Source: Streptomyces seoulensis
GTDB lineage: Bacteria; Actinomycetota; Actinomycetes; Streptomycetales; Streptomycetaceae
DNA length: 64,000 nt
Direction of reading: 5' to 3'
Assembly (NCBI GenBank): GCA_013364255.1
Contig: CP054936.1
Coordinates: forward strand, 5,114,853 to 5,178,852
The position numbers and the translations under genes are program-made. Of the stretch, positions 59,189-64,000 are shown in pieces (the stretch's first letter is position 1; the number at the start of each line of letters is the position of its first letter). Under the pieces are notes generated by a model that saw only the letters and a program-made list of their open reading frames with translations, made no database searches and was not told the DNA's origin.

Positions 59189-60868
59189 GTGACCGACCGC
59201 ACCGCCGCGCCCGACTCCCCGCCCGATCTGTCGTCCAGGAACCCGGACTGGTGGCGCCAGGCCGTCGTCTACCAGGTGTATCCGCGCAGCTTCGCCGACG
59301 CCGACGGCGACGGGCTCGGGGACCTCAGGGGCGTCACCCGGCGTCTGGCCCATCTCGCCGGGCTCGGGGTGGACGCCGTGTGGCTCAGCCCGTTCTACCC
59401 CTCCGAGCTGGCCGACGGCGGCTACGACGTGGCCGACTACCGGGACGTCGACCCGCGCCTGGGCACGCTCGACGACTTCGGCGCGATGGTCGCCGAGGCC
59501 CACCGCCTGGGCCTGAAGGTGATCGTCGACGTCGTCCCCAACCACAGCTCCCACCGGCACCGCTGGTTCCAGGAGGCGCTGCGCGCCGGTCCCGGCTCCG
59601 CCGCCCGCGCCCGCTACGTCTTCCGCGACGGCCGCGGCGCGCACGGCGAACTCCCGCCCACCGACTGGCAGTCCGTCTTCGGCGGCAGCGCCTGGACCCG
59701 GGTGCCGGACGGCCAGTGGTACCTGCACCTGTTCGCGCCCGAGCAGCCCGACTTCGACTGGCGTCACGAGGAGGTCCGCGCCGACTTCCGCACCACCCTG
59801 CGGTTCTGGTCCGACCGGGGCGTGGACGGCTTCCGCGTCGACGTCGCGCACGCCCTGGTCAAGGACCTCGACGAGCCGCTGCGGGACGTCGGGGACATCG
59901 GCGTCACCGGCGAGGACGCGCTGCCGCACCTGCCGCCGGGCAGCCACCCGTACTGGGACCGCGACGAGGTGCACGAGATCTACCGCGACTGGCGCAAGAT
60001 CTTCGACGCCTACTCCCCGCCGCGCACCGCGGTCGCCGAGGCCTGGGTGCCCGATGAGCGGCGCGCGCTGTACGCCCGGCCGGACGAACTGGGCCAGGCG
60101 TTCAACTTCGAGTACCTGCAGGCCGGCTGGGACGCGGACGGACTGCGCCGGACCATCGCCGCCTCGCTGGCCACCGCCCACGCCGCCGGCGCCTCGGCCA
60201 CCTGGGTGCTGTCCAACCACGACGTGATCCGGCACGCCTCCCGGCTGGTGCTGCCGCCCGGCGCCGACGGCGACGCCTGGCTGCTGTCCGGCGGCCGGGC
60301 CCCGGCCGTCGACCCGGCGGCGGGCCTGCGCCGGGCCCGCGCGGCCACCTTGCTGATGCTGGCCCTGCCCGGCTCGGCCTACCTCTACCAGGGCGAGGAA
60401 CTGGGCCTGCCCGAGGTCGCCGACCTGCCCACCGAGGTCCTCCAGGACCCGATCTGGGAGCAGACCGGCCAGGTCCGCAAGGGCAGGGACGGTTGCCGGG
60501 TGCCGCTGCCGTGGACGACGACCGGCCCGTCGTACGGCTTCGGGTCGGGCGGGGCCTGGCTGCCGCAGCCGGCCGGCTTCGGGGCGTACTCCGTACAGGC
60601 GCAGGAGGGGGTGGCGGGCTCGACGCTGGAGCTGTACCGCACGGCCCTCAGGCTGCGCCGCAAGCTGCTGGCGGGCGAGTCGCTGACCTGGGCGGAGGAC
60701 ACCCCGGACGGGGTGCTGGCGTTCGCCCGCTCCGAGGGCTGGCGGTGTGTGACCAACCTGTCGGGGACGGACGTGGCGCTGCCGCCCGGCGAGGTGCTGC
60801 TGAGCAGCGCGCCGCTGCCGGACGACGCCCGCAGACTGGAGCCGGACACCACGGTGTGGCTGGCATAG
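59189..60868 (+). CDS. GH13 alpha-glucosidase
   Basis: The 559-residue cytoplasmic enzyme hydrolyses alpha-1,4- or alpha-1,6-linked oligosaccharides. Conserved GH13 regions are VVYQVYPRSFADADGDG, DVVPNHSSHRHRWF, the nucleophile Asp in GFRVDVAHAL (about residue 214), the acid/base Glu in AVAEAWVPDE (about 282) and WVLSNHDVIRH (Asp about 343). GAAGAGGAGA precedes the GTG. No sugar transporter or regulator is adjacent. Two GC-rich repeats of about 29 bp lie upstream at 58920-58990. Confidence 0.92.
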   Translation: MTDRTAAPDSPPDLSSRNPDWWRQAVVYQVYPRSFADADGDGLGDLRGVTRRLAHLAGLGVDAVWLSPFYPSELADGGYDVADYRDVDPRLGTLDDFGAMVAEAHRLGLKVIVDVVPNHSSHRHRWFQEALRAGPGSAARARYVFRDGRGAHGELPPTDWQSVFGGSAWTRVPDGQWYLHLFAPEQPDFDWRHEEVRADFRTTLRFWSDRGVDGFRVDVAHALVKDLDEPLRDVGDIGVTGEDALPHLPPGSHPYWDRDEVHEIYRDWRKIFDAYSPPRTAVAEAWVPDERRALYARPDELGQAFNFEYLQAGWDADGLRRTIAASLATAHAAGASATWVLSNHDVIRHASRLVLPPGADGDAWLLSGGRAPAVDPAAGLRRARAATLLMLALPGSAYLYQGEELGLPEVADLPTEVLQDPIWEQTGQVRKGRDGCRVPLPWTTTGPSYGFGSGGAWLPQPAGFGAYSVQAQEGVAGSTLELYRTALRLRRKLLAGESLTWAEDTPDGVLAFARSEGWRCVTNLSGTDVALPPGEVLLSSAPLPDDARRLEPDTTVWLA

Positions 60869-60904
60869 CGCCGTTGTACGGATCGGCCGGTCGCGCCGGA
60901 CGGC

Positions 60905-61669
60905 TCAGCCCACCGTCGGGCTCGGCGCCGGGGTGGCGTCCGGCCGGCCGCCGAGGTCCAGCGGGCGGGAGGTGGCGCCGGGCGGCGGGGTGAGCACCAC
61001 CTGCGGCTGGCCGCCGGGGGGCGGCGGCGGGGTGAGGTCGGAGGCGGGCAGCTTCGGCGGCGTCGTCTGCTGGAACAGCACCTGGCCGAAGTCGACCAGC
61101 CCGGTCTGCTCCATGACCGTGATGTGGTCGAGCACGGTGGCGTTGGCCTGGTTGGCCAGCGCCCGCACCAGGCTGTTCTCGGTGGTGGAGCGGATCTTCG
61201 CGATCGTGTTGAAGATCGAGCCGTGCGTCACCCGCAGGATGTTGGCCATGTCGCTGTCGAACCGCTTGCCGCTGTCGGCGCTGAGCGTGTCGACGAAGCC
61301 CTGCTGCTGCGGGCTGGCCACGTTCGGCAGCGTGATGTTCAGCATGGGCGCGATCCGGCGGCAGCTGGCGTCCAGTGCCGCGTGCCCGTCGATCAGGTGC
61401 CGGCCCGCGGTGACGACCGCCTTGGTGGTGCCCTTCTTCACGGCCATCCGGCCGACCGGGTACTCCCACAGCCCGGCCGCGCGCACCTTCACCACGAAGT
61501 CCCGGTCCGCCTCCGTCAGCGGCCCCCACTGGGTCTGGGCGATGATCCGGGACGGGTTGCCGGAGACGTTCTGGAAGCCCAGCATGCCCGGATAGGCGAG
61601 CGCGGCGAGGGTCAGCCCCAGAGCTCCGGTCACGAAGAGAGTTCCCGTCGCGTTCCGCGAAAAGCGCAC
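60905..61669 (-). CDS. DUF4142 family secreted protein
   Basis: The 254-residue protein has an N-terminal membrane helix or signal peptide (ATGTLFVTGALGLTLAALAY), then a four-helix ferritin-like DUF4142 domain (LTEADRDFVVKVRAAGLWEY, RRIAPMLNITLPNV, TLSADSGKRFDSDMANIL) and a Pro-rich tail ending in PTVG. DUF4142 is related to bacterioferritin-like folds and has no known activity. GGAGG precedes the GTG. It is divergent from the DUF6445-type gene. Confidence 0.88.
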   Translation of the reverse strand: MRFSRNATGTLFVTGALGLTLAALAYPGMLGFQNVSGNPSRIIAQTQWGPLTEADRDFVVKVRAAGLWEYPVGRMAVKKGTTKAVVTAGRHLIDGHAALDASCRRIAPMLNITLPNVASPQQQGFVDTLSADSGKRFDSDMANILRVTHGSIFNTIAKIRSTTENSLVRALANQANATVLDHITVMEQTGLVDFGQVLFQQTTPPKLPASDLTPPPPPGGQPQVVLTPPPGATSRPLDLGGRPDATPAPSPTVG

Positions 61670-61910
61670 CGTGCCTCCTGCCCGGCCGTGGTTCCCGCCG
61701 CGTGGACGGGATCGGACGCACAGCAGTACGGGCGGGAAAACCGCCGGAGTCTCTAGGGAAGGTAAAATCCCGGCGCTGCCGAAACCGGGCCGGACCGCAC
61801 GGTTCGGACCAGCGGCGGCGGGTGAACTTGCCTGCTCGTTAAGAAGGTTGGCGCAATGTTGACCGCCGGGTGGGAGAGGCGTGGGGAGCGCCCGCCCTAC
61901 ATTCGGCCGC

Positions 61911-62594
61911 ATGCCCCCACAGCCCCCCGGCGCGCCCACCGCGCTGCCCGTCCTGCCCTACCGCAAGCCCACCAAGGGCCGTGACTACTGGGTGATCGAC
62001 GACGTCCTGCCCGACGCGGCCGCCGTCCGGGAACGGGTGCTGAGCAGGGACGACTGGGTCGAGGGCTATCCGTACACCACGCAGACCTGGCCCGGCCTGC
62101 GCACCATGCCCGGTCTGGAGCCGGGCGAACTGGCGCGGGTGGAGCGGCTGGTGCGCAAGGCCACCGGGGCGAAGGAACTGTGGGTGCAGCAGGCGCCCGG
62201 CGGCGGCACCCTCAACCACAACTGCGTCCAGGTCGTCGGCGAGGGCGAGAGCGAGCCGCGCCCGCACACCGACTCCCGCGCGCTGTGCCGGTACGCGGCC
62301 GTGCTCTACCTCAACCCGGCCGCCCCCAAGGACTGCGGCACCAGCTTCTACCGCCAGTCCCTGCCCGGCGGCCGGCTCGGCGGCAACGTCGTCCAGGCCC
62401 CGCACACCAACCTCGTGGAGGCGCTGGGCACCCGGTTCGTCGCGCCGGACGCCTTCGAGGAGGACGTACGGGTGCCGCACAAGGCCAACCGGCTGCTGCT
62501 CTACCACGCCAACCTGGTGCACAGCGCGACCGGCTACTTCGGCCGGACGCTGGCGGAGAAGCGGATGACGGCGGTCTTCTTCTGGATGGCCTAG
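61911..62594 (+). CDS. DUF6445-type oxygenase-like protein
   Basis: The 227-residue cytoplasmic protein resembles the 2-oxoglutarate/iron oxygenase fold: RPHTDSRALCRYAAVLYLNP supplies the His-x-Asp pair and LLLYHANLVHSATGYFG supplies the distal His. A strongly conserved opening is YRKPTKGRDYWVIDDVLPD. It fits the family called DUF6445. The substrate is unknown. A 241-bp spacer with the DUF4142 gene holds both promoters. Confidence 0.82.
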   Translation: MPPQPPGAPTALPVLPYRKPTKGRDYWVIDDVLPDAAAVRERVLSRDDWVEGYPYTTQTWPGLRTMPGLEPGELARVERLVRKATGAKELWVQQAPGGGTLNHNCVQVVGEGESEPRPHTDSRALCRYAAVLYLNPAAPKDCGTSFYRQSLPGGRLGGNVVQAPHTNLVEALGTRFVAPDAFEEDVRVPHKANRLLLYHANLVHSATGYFGRTLAEKRMTAVFFWMA

Positions 62595-62730
62595 TGCTGC
62601 GGCCTGCGGTCCCGCCGTGTCCGCCCGCTCCCGCCGCTCCGAGGGCGCCTGACGTCCCGTCGGCCGATGCGGTGATCGCCGATACTCGCCGTGTCGACGT
62701 CGCGGGGGACAGCCGGAAGGAAGCGAACGC

Positions 62731-63618
62731 ATGACCGAAACGACCCGTACCGTGGGTGTCCTGGGCACCGGGATCATGGGCGCTGCGATGGCCCGCAACC
62801 TCGTCGGGGCCGGGCACGCCGTCCGGGTGTGGAACCGCACCCGGGCCAAGGCGGAGCCGCTGGCCGCCGACGGCGCCGAGGTCGTGGACACGGCCGCCGA
62901 GGCGGTGCGCGACGCCGACGCGATCCTGACGATGCTGTACGACGGCGGCACGGTGCTGGAGGTCATGCGCGAGGCCGCCCCGGCGGCGCGTGCGGGCGCG
63001 GCGTGGGCGCAGTCGACCACGGCCGGCCTGGACACGGTCCCGGAACTGGCCGCCCTCGCCCGCGAGCATGGCCTGCTCTTCTACGACGCCCCGGTGCTCG
63101 GCACCAAGCAGCCCGCCGAGGCGGGGAAGCTGACCGTGCTGGCGGCGGGCCCGGCGGACGGCCGGGACGCGGTGACGCCGGTGTTCGACGCGGTCGGCGC
63201 CCGTACGGTGTGGACCGGCGAGGACGGGGCGGCGGCCACCTCCACCCGGCTCAAGCTGGTCGCCAACAGCTGGGTCCTCGCGGCCACCGCCGCCACCGGC
63301 GAGGCGCTCGCGCTGGCCAAGGGGCTCGGCGTGGACCCGCGCGGCTTCTTCGACCTCATCTCCGGCGGCCCGCTCGACATGGGCTACCTGCACGCCAAGG
63401 CCGCCCTGATCCTCGACGACGAGCTGCTGCCGCCGAGCTTCGCCGTGACCACGGCGGAGAAGGACGCCCGGCTGATCGTGGCGGCCGGGGAGAGCTGCGG
63501 CGTCCGCCTCGACGTGGCCGCCGCGAGCGCCGAGCGCTTCGCCCGCGCGGCCGCCCAGGGACACGGCGCGCAGGACATGGCGGCGGCGTACTTCGCCAGC
63601 TTCGACGAGAAGTCCTGA
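62731..63618 (+). CDS. NAD(P)-dependent 3-hydroxyisobutyrate dehydrogenase-family enzyme
   Basis: The 295-residue enzyme has a Rossmann motif (VGVLGTGIMGAAMARNLVGA), the NADP-favouring WNRTRAKAEPL, and a helical C-terminal domain with the catalytic Lys in TRLKLVANSWVLAATAA. It belongs to the beta-hydroxyacid dehydrogenase family, which includes glyoxylate and succinic semialdehyde reductases and 3-hydroxyisobutyrate dehydrogenase of valine breakdown. GAAGGAAGCG precedes the ATG. The link with the window's bkd genes is only thematic. Confidence 0.88.
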   Translation: MTETTRTVGVLGTGIMGAAMARNLVGAGHAVRVWNRTRAKAEPLAADGAEVVDTAAEAVRDADAILTMLYDGGTVLEVMREAAPAARAGAAWAQSTTAGLDTVPELAALAREHGLLFYDAPVLGTKQPAEAGKLTVLAAGPADGRDAVTPVFDAVGARTVWTGEDGAAATSTRLKLVANSWVLAATAATGEALALAKGLGVDPRGFFDLISGGPLDMGYLHAKAALILDDELLPPSFAVTTAEKDARLIVAAGESCGVRLDVAAASAERFARAAAQGHGAQDMAAAYFASFDEKS

Positions 63619-64000
63619 CGGCGGCGGGGCGCGACGGCGGGGCGGCGACGGCGGGGCGCGGTGCCGGGGCGGCGCCGGGGGCTCGTCGGGCGGGGCGGCG
63701 CCTCGGGCTCGTCGGGCGGGTCGGCGTCGGAGGGGTGAGGGTCGGGGCAGCGGCCGGACTGGTCGGGCGGATCAGCGTCTGAGGATCGATCGCCGGGGCA
63801 GCAGCTGGGGCTCGACGGCCGGGGCGGCGTCCGAGGGGCGGCCGTCGAGGCAGCAGCCGAGGTCCGGCGACGGGGGCTCGACGGTGCGCGAAGGCGCCGT
63901 CTCGGTGGCGAGTACGGCCTCGTCGGGCTGTCCGGCGCTCGCCGCCGGACGCAGGGCCGCGCGGACGGCCGCTGTGGACCGTTCGGACCGTTCGGACCGA
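63619..64000. other. Right-end repeat region and possible partial gene
   Basis: From 63619 to about 63770 there is GC-only repeat sequence made of GGCGGGGCG and CTCGTCGGGCGG words, with no gene seen. From 63772 to the window edge a leftward frame of 75 codons stays open and ends RRSILRR; it may be the tail of a gene continuing to the right. Confidence 0.4.
63772..64000 (-). CDS. Possible C-terminus of a leftward gene (partial)
   Basis: A frame of 75 sense codons is open from the window edge to a TGA at 63772-63774. It starts in the repeat SERSERSTAAVRAAL, coded by the 9-bp DNA repeat GACCGTTCG, and ends in EPQLLPRRSILRR. Codon use is host-like but there is no recognised motif. Long open frames occur by chance in this composition, so I give it low weight. 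Confidence 0.3.
   Translation of the reverse strand, partial: RSERSERSTAAVRAALRPAASAGQPDEAVLATETAPSRTVEPPSPDLGCCLDGRPSDAAPAVEPQLLPRRSILRR

Overview
The window is high-GC actinobacterial chromosome with Streptomyces character: GTG starts, many ATGA/GTGA gene overlaps, a Bpa/proteasome activator, two branched-chain 2-oxoacid dehydrogenase clusters, a homologue of the Streptomyces K15 DD-transpeptidase, and a perfect Streptomyces-type parS site. The parS site, a second near-match in aspS, and the gene set (bkd, aspS, metG) suggest the core chromosome arm near oriC. I see no CRISPR array, tRNA, rRNA or intact mobile element. The only gene that looks acquired is a phage-antirepressor-like (Bro-N) gene at 28.7-29.7 kb, interrupted by an in-frame amber codon.

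Region 1 (1-8.1 kb) is a phenylacetate catabolism island. It holds the start of paaA (leaving leftwards), an unrelated overlapping membrane/RNA-methylation operon (DUF5819, HTTM, TrmH-family), then divergent paaN and paaH followed by a TetR regulator and an Lrp/AsnC regulator. A 19-bp sequence built on the palindrome ACCGAACGATCGGT occurs upstream of paaA and between paaN and paaH. A 13/14 core match sits upstream of the first bkd operon. I infer one TetR (PaaR-like) regulon joining phenylacetate degradation to a 2-oxoacid dehydrogenase.

Region 2 (8.2-19.4 kb) holds bkd operon 1 (E1alpha, E1beta, E2; no E3), a MobA-like/DUF6457 fusion, moeA with a His-rich N-terminus, a TTGYGD potassium channel with an RCK domain, a quinone oxidoreductase, a secreted Ala/Ser/Pro-rich protein, a PadR regulator and the proteasome activator bpa. 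Region 3 (19.4-28.7 kb) holds two divergent membrane Ser/Thr kinases, an APH-fold phosphotransferase with a TTA (bldA-type) codon, and bkd operon 2, preceded by two palindromes spaced 22 bp and followed by a strong terminator.

Region 4 (28.7-44.6 kb) holds the broken Bro-N gene, the K15-like transpeptidase, a GntR-MFS pair, a maleylpyruvate-isomerase-like enzyme, a nitrilase-family amidase, a repeat-rich spacer, a LURP-one-like protein, a thioredoxin/NHL protein, an M18 aminopeptidase, a long acyl-CoA dehydrogenase, an SseB-domain protein, a pirin and an AI-2E-type transporter. Region 5 (44.6-64 kb) holds a PAS/GAF/SpoIIE phosphatase, aspS, metG, a VWA protein with a 150-bp internal tandem repeat, several membrane proteins and lipoproteins of unknown function, a nucleoside hydrolase, a GH13 alpha-glucosidase, a DUF4142 protein, a DUF6445-type oxygenase-like protein and a 3-hydroxyisobutyrate-dehydrogenase-family enzyme.

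A recurring oddity is in-frame expansion of short GC-rich tandem repeats (9, 15, 24, 36 and 150 bp units) in linkers and tails of otherwise conserved proteins.
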